DNA of 64,000 nucleotides from an uncultured Eubacteriales bacterium (GCA_900546915.1 UREY01000007.1:1-64000), one strand, 5' to 3'. Shown: positions 16,141-25,651, counted from the stretch's first letter. Translations and numbers: made by a program. The notes: generated by a model not told the origin, from the letters alone.

Positions 16141-17103
16141 CTATTTTTGCAACAGATGTACGGCAAAGCCGCCGATTTCCCCGTTCAGATAGGCAAAGGT
16201 CGTCCGGTCTCCCTGCCGGCGAAGGCTGGCAGGGTCCGCCGTCAGGCCCCGGCGTTCCAAATAGGCCAGAGCCCGGTCCACGCAATTGGTGCGCACTGCC
16301 AGGTGTCCCATCGTGCCTCTGCCCTTGCTCTTCAGCACTTCTATCCGGCTGCTGCTGAAAATGGAGCTGTTTCCCAATTTGGCAGGCCACCCAAAAAAGG
16401 CTTCCAATTGACCGCTCACAGCCAGCGCCTCTTTTTCATCGGAGAGGTTGATCCCCACGTGGGCCAGTTCAAAGCCCAGCAGCTGGTCTACCGCAGCTTT
16501 CGCGATGGCGGTAATGCGGTCCCACTGCCCCGACCGAACGGCATCCGTCGGCGTGAGCCAGCCGCCGCCCACCGCATGAATAAAGGGCTTGTCCGCATAA
16601 TCCGTCAGGTTGTCCGGGCCGATGCCGCCGGTGGGAATAAACCGAACGCCCGCCGAAGCATAAGGGCCGTACAGCGCCTTGCACCCGCCGACGCCGCCGT
16701 AGGTGCCGGCAGGGAAAAACTTCACCACATGAATTCCCATCTCCAGCGCCTGTTCCAACTCACTGGGGGTCACACAGCCGGGAATCACCGCTACGTTCCG
16801 CTCTATGCAGAAGCGGACAATCTCCGCCTGAAACCCCGGCGAGACAATGTACGATGCGCCTGCATCGACGGCCGCCCTGCACTGCTCCAGGGTCCGCACC
16901 GTACCGGCGCCCAGCAGGAAATGAGGCTTTGCCTGCCGGATGGCTGCAATGGCCGCCAGGCCCGCCTGGGTGCGCAGGGTAATCTCCGCCACAGGCAGGC
17001 CCGCCTGCTCCAAAGCCCCGGCCAGAGGCACCGCCTGGGCCGCATCGTCCAACACCGTAACCGGAATTAAGCCATAGCCCTTCAGTTCTTCCATAACATT
17101 CAT
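16141..17103 (-). CDS. eda: KDPG/KHG aldolase fused to a glyoxalase-like (VOC) domain
   Basis: This 320-residue protein is the promoter-proximal enzyme of the operon. Residues 1-205 are the class I Eda barrel, with Schiff-base Lys128 (VVKFFPA) and Glu40 (AEITLRT); it splits 2-keto-3-deoxy-6-phosphogluconate to pyruvate and glyceraldehyde-3-phosphate. Residues about 210-320 form a vicinal-oxygen-chelate domain ([16 protein letters not shown], then [15 protein letters not shown]). Plain Eda proteins are about 210 residues. Similar fusions are known in Clostridia, and the role of the extra domain is not established. The ATG at 17103 is used; AGGAGG lies 14 bases upstream, which is a long spacing. 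Confidence 0.85.
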   Translation of the reverse strand: MNVMEELKGYGLIPVTVLDDAAQAVPLAGALEQAGLPVAEITLRTQAGLAAIAAIRQAKPHFLLGAGTVRTLEQCRAAVDAGASYIVSPGFQAEIVRFCIERNVAVIPGCVTPSELEQALEMGIHVVKFFPAGTYGGVGGCKALYGPYASAGVRFIPTGGIGPDNLTDYADKPFIHAVGGGWLTPTDAVRSGQWDRITAIAKAAVDQLLGFELAHVGINLSDEKEALAVSGQLEAFFGWPAKLGNSSIFSSSRIEVLKSKGRGTMGHLAVRTNCVDRALAYLERRGLTADPASLRRQGDRTTFAYLNGEIGGFAVHLLQK

Positions 17104-17146
17104 TTGAAATCTGCTCGCCTCCTGAGATTCACGTTGTAGTTTCTTA

Positions 17147-17177
17147 TTTGGAACTATTATATACTCGGAGTTCCAAA
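17147..17177. promoter_or_regulatory. Perfect inverted repeat, probable IclR operator
   Basis: TTTGGAACT and AGTTCCAAA are exact inverted arms of 9 bases, 13 bases apart. The site begins about 20 bases beyond the predicted start of the sugar-acid operon transcript. A copy of the half-site TTTGGAACT recurs at 17318-17326, next to the regulator promoter. Confidence 0.65.
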
Positions 17178-17203
17178 ATTTGTCTAATCCCTCTTTGGGT
17201 ATA

Positions 17204-17232
17204 ATCATAACACGCCAGCTTTTCTTTGTAAA
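17204..17232 (-). promoter_or_regulatory. Promoter of the sugar-acid operon
   Basis: TTTACA, a 17-base spacer and TATGAT stand on the minus strand about 100 bases before eda. The operator-like palindrome lies just downstream. Confidence 0.65.
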
Positions 17233-17325
17233 TCCGTAATTATTTCACATTTTTCGCGGCATTTTTTGTGCAACTTGCCAATCAGGAGTTTCATTTATGA
17301 AAATAAGGGAGCCCGTATTTGGAAC

Positions 17326-17354
17326 TTGCATTTTGATAATTGGTATGTTATAGT
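17326..17354 (+). promoter_or_regulatory. Promoter of the IclR-family regulator gene
   Basis: TTGCAT, 17 bases and TATAGT. The upstream edge overlaps the half-site TTTGGAACT, which would allow autoregulation. Confidence 0.65.
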
Positions 17355-17432
17355 AAAGTTACAAAAGTTTTCCTGCGGCTTGATGCAACCGCATCCGGCA
17401 CATTCGAAAGAAAAAGTGGTGGTATATATCCG

Positions 17433-18248
17433 ATGAGCAGTCACTATTCGCCCATTCCAATCATCAACCGCATGTCCAATCTTTTAAACAGCATCCTCGC
17501 CTCCCCAAACGGCCTGCGAGCCAACGAGCTGCTGCGCACCGAGAACATCCCCAAGACAACCCTGTACCGGCTGCTGACTTCCATGACGGAAAACGAGCTG
17601 TTGACCTACATACCCACCAGCGGCGTCTACACGCTGGGCCCCAAGTTCACAGCCGCCTACACTTCCATGGATGAGCGCGCCGGCCGCCTGCGGGAGGCCG
17701 CCATGCCGCACCTGCGGTTTCTGGCCGAGCAGGTTCAGGAGACCGTCAAGCTCACCGTCTTATCCGGCATGCAAAGCTACACCATCGCCTCTGTGGAAGG
17801 AACCCGCCCCATCCGCATCAGCATCGACAGCGGCGCGCTGTTCCCCCTGCACGCCGGCGCTTCCGGCAAGATCCTGATGTGCTGCCTAAACGACGCCGCC
17901 ATTCAGCGCTATTACAGCCAGTACGGGATCCGCTATACAGAGACCACCATTATGACGGTGGAAGACATGAAAGAAGAGCTCAACCGCATCCGGCGCTCCG
18001 GCTACGCCGTGGACAACGGCGAATACATGCCGGAGATCCGGGCCACCGCCGCTCCGGTCCAAGACGCCGCCGGTCAAATCATCGCCGCCGTCAGCGTCGC
18101 TTACCCGGTTTCCAACCAGGACCATATCGACCCCAATCAGCTGGCCCTGCAAATTATGCAGACAGCCCGCACCGTGGGCGCCGCCTACACCTCCAAGGAA
18201 ACCTGGGACCGCCCGGCCCGGCTGGTTCACGAACACGTCGGCGTTTAG
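17433..18248 (+). CDS. IclR-family transcriptional regulator
   Basis: This 271-residue regulator has an N-terminal winged helix (about 10-70, ANELLRTENIPKTTLYRLLT) and a C-terminal effector domain (about 80-250). The latter has the family segments LHAGASGKILM and RSGYAVDNGEYMPEIRATAAPV. It is divergent from the sugar-acid operon, with the palindrome described above between them, so it most likely controls that operon in response to a pathway intermediate. IclR relatives in such clusters include KdgR-type regulators. The ribosome-binding site is weak (GTGGTGG). Confidence 0.85.
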   Translation: MSSHYSPIPIINRMSNLLNSILASPNGLRANELLRTENIPKTTLYRLLTSMTENELLTYIPTSGVYTLGPKFTAAYTSMDERAGRLREAAMPHLRFLAEQVQETVKLTVLSGMQSYTIASVEGTRPIRISIDSGALFPLHAGASGKILMCCLNDAAIQRYYSQYGIRYTETTIMTVEDMKEELNRIRRSGYAVDNGEYMPEIRATAAPVQDAAGQIIAAVSVAYPVSNQDHIDPNQLALQIMQTARTVGAAYTSKETWDRPARLVHEHVGV

Positions 18249-18257
18249 GCGCTTCAA

Positions 18258-18295
18258 GCAAAAAAAGACACGGCCTCAAGACATCTCTTGAGGCC
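18258..18295 (-). terminator. Terminator downstream of degV
   Basis: A 10-bp perfect stem (GGCCTCAAGA with its complement, loop of 4) is followed on the minus strand by a T-rich run. It lies about 95 bases beyond the DegV stop and just past the end of the convergent regulator gene. Confidence 0.75.
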
Positions 18296-18339
18296 GCGCC
18301 CGCATCCGGCAGCCACAGTATCATTCCGATTCCCAAGCC

Positions 18340-18392
18340 ATATCCGGCTGGAAGTCCAAAGGCTTCCAGCCGGATATCTATTTCCCTTTTTA
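18340..18392 (+). terminator. Terminator downstream of the IclR gene
   Basis: A 15-bp perfect stem (ATATCCGGCTGGAAG with its complement, 8-base loop) is followed on the plus strand by a pyrimidine stretch with a run of five T. It reaches the end of the convergent degV gene. Confidence 0.7.
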
Positions 18393-19271
18393 CCGGGCAG
18401 CGTCTTCCGGTGAGAATCCATGTTTCAAAACGGCAATTCCCAGCAGGCCCGGACCGGTATGAACCACCAAAGCCGGACTAATCTGCCCCTCCACAAGAAG
18501 GTCCGAGCAGCCGGTCCGCTGCAGCAGGCGGGGCTTCATTTCCGCCGCCTCTGCCGGAGCGCCGCCGTGAAGAAGCGCCACCTGCGAGCCTTGCCCGCCC
18601 CCGGCAAAGGCCGCCGCCATTTCCAGCATCCGGTCCAGCGCCTTTTTCCGGCCCATGGCCTTCCCGGCCATGTAGTAGACACCGGACGCATTGCAGGAAA
18701 TAATCGGCTTCAGCTTTAACGCCGTACCTACAACGGCAGCCACCAGGCCCAACCGGCCGCCCTTTCGCAAGTACTCCAGGGTATCGACACAGAAAAACAC
18801 CTTGCTGTCTCCCAGGCGTTCCGTCAGCCGCCTCTGCAGCGTCGGCCAGTCAACCCCCCCTGCAATCCAACGGGCGGCAAGCAGCGCAAAAACTCCGCTT
18901 CCGAAGGAAATATTTTTGGTATCCAGAACAAACGTCTCCAACTCATGATATTCCCGGCATATCAGGCGTATCATGTTGTAGGTGCCGCTGAGACCGGAGG
19001 AAATGCAGATCACCAGCGCTTTCTCATACCCGTCGGACCGGGCCCGGTCCAGCGCGGCCAAAATGGTCTTCCCATCCGGCAGAGAAGTTTGGGGAATTTC
19101 TTCCGGAAACCGGTCGTATACCTGCTGCGCCGTAATATGCACCTGGTCGTCATACTCTCCCTCAGGATACCGGATTTTCAGAGGCAGAACCCGCATATCA
19201 TAGGCCTGCCGCACCGCCTGGGGCACGTCACAGCCGGAATCCACTAAAATAGCAATTTTTTGCTGATTCAT
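18390..19271 (-). CDS. DegV family protein
   Basis: This 293-residue protein belongs to the DegV fold, whose members bind fatty acids and in Gram-positive bacteria act as fatty-acid-binding proteins for FakA-type kinases. The N-terminal KIAILVDSGCDVP and the motif ISSGLSGTYN fit the family, as does FCVDTLEYLRKGGRLG. The start at 19271 is favoured because the protein then begins at the family start; GAGAGGG stands upstream. No fakA is nearby. It is a single gene with its own promoter and terminator. Confidence 0.87.
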   Translation of the reverse strand: MNQQKIAILVDSGCDVPQAVRQAYDMRVLPLKIRYPEGEYDDQVHITAQQVYDRFPEEIPQTSLPDGKTILAALDRARSDGYEKALVICISSGLSGTYNMIRLICREYHELETFVLDTKNISFGSGVFALLAARWIAGGVDWPTLQRRLTERLGDSKVFFCVDTLEYLRKGGRLGLVAAVVGTALKLKPIISCNASGVYYMAGKAMGRKKALDRMLEMAAAFAGGGQGSQVALLHGGAPAEAAEMKPRLLQRTGCSDLLVEGQISPALVVHTGPGLLGIAVLKHGFSPEDAAR

Positions 19272-19351
19272 AAAAAGCCCTCTCCATAAGATCCTATGCC
19301 TGCACAGGCAGACGCTGTGCGGCAAACGCCATATCTAATATAACATATCAG

Positions 19352-19380
19352 ATTATATAATACACGCAAGCAAATGTCAA
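19352..19380 (-). promoter_or_regulatory. Consensus promoter of degV
   Basis: TTGACA, 17 bases and TATAAT, a perfect match to the housekeeping consensus, about 80 bases before the gene. A/T-rich dyad-like sequence follows it. Confidence 0.75.
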
Positions 19381-19738
19381 CTGTTGTCTTTCGCCGGTCT
19401 CAGACAAAACATGCGCAAACAGACGTCTGTCTTCTGTCTGATGTTCTCACCTGTCTATGGTGGAATAGAACAAAGATTTCACCCATATTTTATACAGTTT
19501 GACTATTCCCCCAAAAAGAAAAATGTGGTATTCTATAAAGGAGAAATGTTCGCTCTTCCCGGACGCTTTCTCAGATTCGACAAAGCGGGGCCTCTAGTCT
19601 CAGAAAAATATGTCCTTTTCGACGAAAAAGGATTGCAGTTCCCGCCAAGAAACGGTATAATATAGAAGATAGAGGACCTCACGATACCTTCGCAGGCTCC
19701 CCCCGCCCATTTTGTGAAAAAGGGAGAAAGACAGCAAT
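19381..19738. other. Spacer between degV and glgB
   Basis: Apart from the glgB promoter this spacer shows no convincing gene. An open frame of about 90 codons on the plus strand (19384-19665) has no ribosome-binding site and no recognisable features, and it runs through the promoter. Confidence 0.6.
19633..19661 (+). promoter_or_regulatory. Promoter of the glycogen operon
   Basis: TTGCAG, a 17-base spacer and a perfect TATAAT. The predicted leader is about 70 bases long. Confidence 0.75.
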
Positions 19739-21661
19739 ATGGATAAGAAAACAAAAGAGCTATTAAAGGATTTCCACAGCGGAACCTGTATCCGCGCCTA
19801 CGATCTTCTGGGCTGTCACCGAATTACCCGCCGGGGAAAAGCCGGTTATGTCTTTCGGGTCTGGGCTCCCAACGCCAAGCAGGTCTGCGTTGTAGGGGAA
19901 TTTAACTTTTGGAACCCGGAAGACCTGCCCATGGAGCGCCTGGATGACAGCGTGTGGGAAGTCTTCACCACCCGGGGGTATGAAGGCTGCCCCTACAAGT
20001 ACTATATCACCCGCCCCGACGGTTCCACCGTCTATAAAGCGGATCCATACGCCACCCGGGCCGCTTGCCTGCCGGATACCTCCAGCCTAATCTGCACAGA
20101 GGACAAACACAACTGGGGAGACGGAAAATGGATGCGGGATTTCCCCCTGCGCTCCCCGCTCACGGCGCCCATGAACATTTACGAAATGCACCTGGGCTCC
20201 TGGCGCCGGAAGGAAGACGGCAGCCCCTTCACCTACGCCGAGCTGGCCGAGCCGTTGACAGCCTACCTGAAGGATATGGGATACACGCACGTGGAGTTTA
20301 TGCCTCTGTCCGAGTATCCCTATGATCCCTCCTGGGGATACCAGGTGACGGGGTACTACGCCCCCACCTTCCGGTACGGAGAGCCGGAAGGGCTTCGCGT
20401 GCTGGTCGATACCCTGCATCGGGCCGGAATCGGCGTCATTCTGGATTGGGTCCCCGCCCACTTCCCCAAAGACGAGCAGGGCCTTTACGAATTCGACGGA
20501 ACCTGCTGCTATGAGCTCTCCGATCCCACCATGAACGAACACCCGGATTGGACAACCCGGATTTTCGACTTCGGCAAGCCGGAGGTTAAGTGCTTCCTGG
20601 TCTCCAACGCCGTGTACTGGCTGGAGAAATTTCACATTGACGGCGTACGTGTGGACGCAGTGTCTTCCATGCTGTACCTGGATTACGGCCGGACCAGCTA
20701 TAAGCCCAACCGCTTCGGCGGGCGGGAAAACCTGGAGGCTATGGAGCTGCTGCGCTCGGTCAACCGGGCCGCCTTCCGCACCCGGCCCAACTCCCTGATG
20801 GTAGCCGAGGAATCCACCGCTTTTCCCATGATCACCAAGCCTGATTTTGACGGCGGTCTGGGTTTCCTGTTCAAATGGAACATGGGCTGGATGAACGACA
20901 CCATTCAGTATATGCAGACCGATCCCATTTACCGGAAATACAAGCACAACAATCTGACCTTCTCCATGACCTACGCGTTTTCGGAGAATTTCATTCTTCC
21001 CCTGTCTCACGACGAGGTCGTGCACGGCAAGGCTTCCCTGATCAATAAAATGCCCGGAGAATATGACCAGAAATTCAGCAATCTGCGGGCTATGTACGCC
21101 TATATGATCGCACACCCCGGCAAAAAGCTCAGCTTTATGGGCAACGAGTTTGCCCAGTTTATCGAGTGGCGCTATGACGAGCAGCTGGATTGGCTTCTGC
21201 TGGACTACGACCGGCACCGTCAGATGCAGTCCTTTGTCCGGGACCTGAACCACTTCTACCTTTCCCACCCTCAGTTTTGGCAAAACGAGCAGGACTGGAA
21301 CGGCTTCCAGTGGATTCAGCCCGACGCCGGCGACGATAACCTGCTGGCCTTCCGCCGGATTGACCGGCGGAACCGGGAAGTACTGGTGGTGTGCAACTTC
21401 TGCCCGGTGGAGCGGCGGCACTACCGCTTAGGCGTTCCCCGCCGGGGTATCTACAAGCCCGTCCTGTGCTCCGATGACCTGAAATACGGCGGCACCGGCG
21501 CGGAGATCCGCCCCGCCGTCAGCGAACGGGTCAGCTTCCGGGATTATAAGCTCTCCGCCTGCTTTGACATCCCTCCCATGTCCGCTACCTTCTATGTCCG
21601 GGAAAATCCGCCGAAAAAAAGCGCCCAGCCAAAAGAAGAGACGGCCAAGCCGGCCGACTGA
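19739..21661 (+). CDS. glgB: 1,4-alpha-glucan branching enzyme
   Basis: This 640-residue GH13 enzyme makes the alpha-1,6 branches of glycogen. An N-terminal CBM48-like domain (about 25-115, VFRVWAPNAKQVCVVGEFNFW) precedes the catalytic barrel. The nucleophile Asp305 (DGVRVD), the acid/base Glu near 357-358 (VAEEST) and Asp425 (LSHDEVVHGK) are present, as is the branching-enzyme pair GYQVTGYYAPT. The C-terminal beta domain is followed by a Lys/Pro-rich tail. It is the first gene of the glg operon. Confidence 0.95.
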   Translation: MDKKTKELLKDFHSGTCIRAYDLLGCHRITRRGKAGYVFRVWAPNAKQVCVVGEFNFWNPEDLPMERLDDSVWEVFTTRGYEGCPYKYYITRPDGSTVYKADPYATRAACLPDTSSLICTEDKHNWGDGKWMRDFPLRSPLTAPMNIYEMHLGSWRRKEDGSPFTYAELAEPLTAYLKDMGYTHVEFMPLSEYPYDPSWGYQVTGYYAPTFRYGEPEGLRVLVDTLHRAGIGVILDWVPAHFPKDEQGLYEFDGTCCYELSDPTMNEHPDWTTRIFDFGKPEVKCFLVSNAVYWLEKFHIDGVRVDAVSSMLYLDYGRTSYKPNRFGGRENLEAMELLRSVNRAAFRTRPNSLMVAEESTAFPMITKPDFDGGLGFLFKWNMGWMNDTIQYMQTDPIYRKYKHNNLTFSMTYAFSENFILPLSHDEVVHGKASLINKMPGEYDQKFSNLRAMYAYMIAHPGKKLSFMGNEFAQFIEWRYDEQLDWLLLDYDRHRQMQSFVRDLNHFYLSHPQFWQNEQDWNGFQWIQPDAGDDNLLAFRRIDRRNREVLVVCNFCPVERRHYRLGVPRRGIYKPVLCSDDLKYGGTGAEIRPAVSERVSFRDYKLSACFDIPPMSATFYVRENPPKKSAQPKEETAKPAD

Positions 21662-21771
21662 GCATCGGCTCATTGCATGTGTTTTCCCGCCGGGCTTTGT
21701 CCAGCGGTTCAATTTAGAAAACGTCCAACAAACCACACCATTCAATTGCTTATAGTAAGGAGAGGCGACTC

Positions 21772-22959
21772 ATGTATTTTCAGAAGAAACGCTGTATTGC
21801 CATGCTCCTGGCCGGAGGCCAGGGCAGCCGGCTGAAGGTTTTGACGGAAAACACCGCCAAGCCTGCCGTTCCCTTTGGCGGTAAGTACCGCATCATTGAT
21901 TTTCCCCTGTCCAATTGCGTCAATTCCGGGATTGACACGGTGGGAATTCTCACCCAGTATCAGCCCCTGGAACTGAACGAGTACATCGGCAACGGCCAGC
22001 CCTGGGGGCTCAATAAGTCCCACTGCTGCGCCCAGGTTTTGCCCCCCTATGCCCGCAGCAAGAAGTCCGAGTGGTATAAAGGCACCGCCAATGCCATCTA
22101 CCAAAACATCCCTTTTATTGAGCGCTTCGACCCCGACAACGTACTCATTCTCTCCGGCGACCATATCTACCGTATGAACTACGCCGCTATGCTGGCTGCT
22201 CACGAAAAAACCGGCGCAGACTGCACCATTGCCGTCCGCACCGTGCCCATGGAAGAGGCCAGCCGCTTCGGCATTATGAACACAAACCCCGACGGCTCCA
22301 TCTATGAATTTGAAGAAAAGCCCGCCCACCCCAAGAGCAACAACGCCTCCATGGGTATTTATATCTTCCGCTGGAGCGTTCTGAAAAAGTTCCTCGTTGC
22401 CGACGAGGAAGACCCCAAGTCTGAAAACGACTTTGGTAAAAATGTGATTCCCGCTCTTTTGAACTCCGGGTACAAGCTGTGGGCCTATGCCTTTGAAGGC
22501 TACTGGAAGGACGTCGGCACCATCGACTCTCTGTGGGAAGCCAATATGGACCTGCTGGGCACGCATCCCAACTTCGACATACGCGGTCCCGAAAGCGAAA
22601 AAATTTCCGCTCGGAACAACGCGCTGCCCTCCAGCTATATTGCCAAAGGGGCCAAAACCGTCAACTGCTTCATCGCCGAAGGCGGCGAGATTTGCGGTAC
22701 CGTGCGGCATTCCATCATTTCCACCGGCTGCACCATCGGCGCCGGCGCCCTGGTAGAGGACAGCGTCATTATGCCCAACGTCTCCATTGCACCGGGCGCC
22801 ATTGTCCGCCATGCCATCATCGGGGAAAACTGTGTCATTTCTTCCGGCGCTGTGGTGGGAGGCACCTTCCCGGACGGAGCAAAGCGGAAAATCAGCGTTC
22901 TGGGCAAAAATCAGACGCTTCCGGAAAACACCGTAATTGCTCCCGGCGAAGTCCGGTAA
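21772..22959 (+). CDS. glgC: Glucose-1-phosphate adenylyltransferase, GlgC subunit
   Basis: This 395-residue nucleotidyltransferase makes ADP-glucose from ATP and glucose-1-phosphate, the committed step of glycogen synthesis. The N-terminal loop [20 protein letters not shown] (the family usually has GGxGxRLxxLT), [14 protein letters not shown], the metal-binding segment [11 protein letters not shown] and FEEKP are all present. The C-terminal left-handed beta helix contains hexapeptide repeats ([20 protein letters not shown]). AAGGAGAGG precedes the ATG. It probably works with GlgD encoded next to it. Confidence 0.95.
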   Translation: MYFQKKRCIAMLLAGGQGSRLKVLTENTAKPAVPFGGKYRIIDFPLSNCVNSGIDTVGILTQYQPLELNEYIGNGQPWGLNKSHCCAQVLPPYARSKKSEWYKGTANAIYQNIPFIERFDPDNVLILSGDHIYRMNYAAMLAAHEKTGADCTIAVRTVPMEEASRFGIMNTNPDGSIYEFEEKPAHPKSNNASMGIYIFRWSVLKKFLVADEEDPKSENDFGKNVIPALLNSGYKLWAYAFEGYWKDVGTIDSLWEANMDLLGTHPNFDIRGPESEKISARNNALPSSYIAKGAKTVNCFIAEGGEICGTVRHSIISTGCTIGAGALVEDSVIMPNVSIAPGAIVRHAIIGENCVISSGAVVGGTFPDGAKRKISVLGKNQTLPENTVIAPGEVR

Positions 22960-22972
22960 AAGGAGGTACACT

Positions 22973-24091
22973 ATGATGAAAGCTATGGGCATTATCTTTG
23001 CCAATATTTACGACAGCTCTCTGGGCGAGCTGACCAACAAACGTACCATCGCATCCCTGCCCTACGGCGGACGGTACCGCCAAATCGACTTCACCCTGTC
23101 CAATATGTCCAACTCCGGCATCCGGCACATCGGAATCATCACAAAGTATAACTACCAGTCCCTGATGAATCATATCGGCTCCGGCCAGGAATGGGATTTG
23201 GAGCTGGAAGAAGGCGGGCTGGAATATCTGACGCCCTTCGCCATGGGGCACAACGGCAGCTACCGGGGTAAGGTAGAAGCCCTGAATTCCGCCATGATTT
23301 TCTTGGAAAACGCCCTGGAGGACTATGTCGTATTGGCCGACAGCAACGTCCTTTGTAACATTGACTTGGATCGAGTCCTGGAGCAGCACGTGGAAAGCGG
23401 CAAGGATGTTACCGTTGCCGTCAAGGCCGGCATTGCCAACGGCTCCAAGCAGCTGGACCTGGGCATCCGCCTGGATAAGAAGGGACAGGTGTCCGACATG
23501 GCGGTGGATTACTGCGCCGGTCCGGACTATCTGGCCAGCATGGGCATCTTCGTCATCAGCCGGGAGCTTCTCATCTACTTTGTAAAAGAATCCGTGGCCC
23601 GGAGCCGCTACCGTTTCGAACGGGACTTTCTGCTGAAGCAATTCAACGACAAAAACCTGACGGTAGGCGTATATAACTTTGACGGCGTGGCCATGTTCAA
23701 CGAAAGCACCCAGGAGTACTATCGCAACAATCTGGCCTTGATTGATTTTGACACGCGGCACGGCCTGTTCCGCACAGACCGGAATATTTATACAAAAGTT
23801 CGAGACCGGGTTCCCGCCACCTACGGGGAAAATTCTCAAATTGACGACTGCATCGTGGCCGACGGCTGCCAGTTGGACGGGATCGCCGATCACTCCGTAT
23901 TTTTCCGGCAGGTCCGTCTGGATGAAGGCGCAGAGGTGAAGGAATGCGTCATCATGAACGACTGCTCCATCGGCGCAGGCGCGGAGCTGTACTGCGCGAT
24001 TTTGGATAAGGATGTCGTCGTCCGTCCCGGCGTCCGCCTCATCGGCACACCGGAAAATCCCATCGTGGTCAAGCGAGGTGAAATTGTATGA
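22973..24091 (+). CDS. glgD: GlgD, regulatory/partner subunit of ADP-glucose pyrophosphorylase
   Basis: This 372-residue GlgC paralogue is typical of Firmicutes. The N-terminal region has KRTIASLPYGGRYRQIDF but lacks the GGxGxRL nucleotide loop of GlgC, so it is expected to be poorly active alone and to modulate GlgC. LADSNVLCNIDL stands where GlgC has its catalytic LSGDH segment. C-terminal hexapeptide repeats are present. The ATG at 22973 has AGGAGG 6 bases upstream, and glgA overlaps the end by 4 bases. Confidence 0.93.
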   Translation: MMKAMGIIFANIYDSSLGELTNKRTIASLPYGGRYRQIDFTLSNMSNSGIRHIGIITKYNYQSLMNHIGSGQEWDLELEEGGLEYLTPFAMGHNGSYRGKVEALNSAMIFLENALEDYVVLADSNVLCNIDLDRVLEQHVESGKDVTVAVKAGIANGSKQLDLGIRLDKKGQVSDMAVDYCAGPDYLASMGIFVISRELLIYFVKESVARSRYRFERDFLLKQFNDKNLTVGVYNFDGVAMFNESTQEYYRNNLALIDFDTRHGLFRTDRNIYTKVRDRVPATYGENSQIDDCIVADGCQLDGIADHSVFFRQVRLDEGAEVKECVIMNDCSIGAGAELYCAILDKDVVVRPGVRLIGTPENPIVVKRGEIV

Positions 24092-25527
24092 GAATTGCAA
24101 TCGCCGCCTCTGAAGCCGCTCCTTATGCCAAATCCGGTGGTCTGGGCGACGTCATGCTGGGCCTGCCCCATGAGTTGGCGAAAATTCCAGGCAATGAGGT
24201 CTGTCTGTTTCTTCCCTACTATAAGAAGATCAAAGAGAACCCGGCCTATGAAACGGAGCTTTGCGCCGAGTTTCGCGTGGGTCTGGCCTGGCGGGAGCAG
24301 TACGCCGGGCTGCATAAGCTGAAAACGAAGGGCCGGAAAAAACTGCCCACGGTGTACTTCATCGACAATGAGTACTATTTCGGCCGGGACGGCCTCTACG
24401 GCTACTTAGATGACGGCGAGCGGTATGCCTATTTTTCCAAAGCCGTACTGGACGCCATGGCGGTCCTTCAGTTTTATCCCGATGTCATCCAATCCAACGA
24501 CTGGCAGACCGCTATGATTCCGGTATATCTGAACGCGCAATATCGGGGCGTCTTCCCCTATACCAAAACCGTCTTTACCATTCACAACATTGAATATCAG
24601 GGCTGGGCCAATCCGGACTTCTTCGACAACGTCCTGGGGCTGCCGGAGTCCTTCCGCGGAATCCTGGACCTGACCGGCGGCGTCAATATGATGAAGGGCG
24701 CCATAGAATGCGCCGACGCCGTATCCACCGTCTCGGAGACCTATGCCCAGGAAATCCGCTATCCCTATTATGCCCACGGTTTAGACGGCGTTTTGTCCGG
24801 CTACTGGTACAAGCTGGTGGGCATCACCAACGGCGTAGACGTTTCGGTCTTCGATCCCTCCACCGATCCGGCCCTGGCGCAAAACTACTCCATGGAGAAT
24901 TTTGCAGCCGGTAAGGCCGCCAACAAGGCCGCCATTCAGCGGGAGCTGGGTCTACCGGAGCGGCCCGAGCCTCCCATGATGGCCATGATCACCCGGTTGG
25001 CCGGACACAAAGGCATCGATTTGTTGTGTTACATCGCCCGGCGTCTGTTGTCCATGGATGTACAGCTGGTCATCCTGGGGACCGGCGAGCAGCGATTTGA
25101 AAACTTCTTCCGCGGCCTGGCCGCTGAGTATCCGGACAAAGTCTCGGCCCAGTTGAAATTTGATTTGGGGCTGGCAAACCGGATTTACGCCGGTGCGGAC
25201 GTATATCTTATGCCGTCGAAATCCGAGCCGTGCGGGCTGAGTCAGATGAACGCCATGCGCTACGGCACCGTTCCGGTGGTCAATGCCACCGGCGGTCTAA
25301 AGGACACCGTACCTCCTGTGGACCCCACGACCAACACCGGCTTGGGATACACGTTCCAAAGCTACAACGGAGACGATTTCTGGGGCGCCATCGACCGCTG
25401 CCTGGGTCTGTACTGGCACGACCGGGACGGCTGGAACGACTTGATCCGCCGGGATATGTCCGCTGATTTCAGCTGGAAAAAGCCCGCAGAAAAATACATG
25501 GAGCTGTTCCATCGGCTGAAAGGCTGA
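24088..25527 (+). CDS. glgA: Glycogen synthase (ADP-glucose)
   Basis: This 479-residue GT5 glycosyltransferase elongates glycogen with ADP-glucose. The N-terminal KSGGLGDVMLGLP loop binds the ADP-glucose phosphates. HNIEYQGWA, ITRLAGHKGID and the catalytic PSKSEPCGLSQMNAMRYGTVPVV segment follow in the expected order. ATGA overlap with glgD shows coupled translation. A short G+C-rich stem (25546-25575) without a T-run lies between this gene and the next. Confidence 0.95.
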   Translation: MRIAIAASEAAPYAKSGGLGDVMLGLPHELAKIPGNEVCLFLPYYKKIKENPAYETELCAEFRVGLAWREQYAGLHKLKTKGRKKLPTVYFIDNEYYFGRDGLYGYLDDGERYAYFSKAVLDAMAVLQFYPDVIQSNDWQTAMIPVYLNAQYRGVFPYTKTVFTIHNIEYQGWANPDFFDNVLGLPESFRGILDLTGGVNMMKGAIECADAVSTVSETYAQEIRYPYYAHGLDGVLSGYWYKLVGITNGVDVSVFDPSTDPALAQNYSMENFAAGKAANKAAIQRELGLPERPEPPMMAMITRLAGHKGIDLLCYIARRLLSMDVQLVILGTGEQRFENFFRGLAAEYPDKVSAQLKFDLGLANRIYAGADVYLMPSKSEPCGLSQMNAMRYGTVPVVNATGGLKDTVPPVDPTTNTGLGYTFQSYNGDDFWGAIDRCLGLYWHDRDGWNDLIRRDMSADFSWKKPAEKYMELFHRLKG

Positions 25528-25651
25528 TTTCTCTCTTCCTGTGGCGGGCGCGTCGTAATGTGTTGCGGCGCGCCCACTGTTTCACAGGAATACACCGGCC
25601 TGTACATGCTGTGTCGGCCGGCCTCTATTTCTTTGATAAGGAGCCGCATTT

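Larger units (their letters stand above)
17104..17432. other. Divergent regulatory region between eda and the IclR gene
   Basis: This 329-base spacer holds a minus-strand promoter (17232-17204), a perfect palindrome downstream of it (17147-17177), a matching half-site (17318-17326) and a plus-strand promoter for the regulator (17326-17354). No coding signal was found in it. Confidence 0.8.

Noticed and set aside
19384..19665. A 93-codon frame upstream of glgB
   Set aside because: It has no ribosome-binding site and runs through the TTGCAG-17-TATAAT promoter.
20087..21421. Antisense frame of about 440 codons opposite glgB
   Set aside because: It overlaps the catalytic core of GlgB and has shadow-like composition.
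25546..25575. Stem GGGCGCG/CGCGCCC between glgA and the amylase gene
   Set aside because: The stem is short, has no T-run and has a long loop; not enough to call a terminator.
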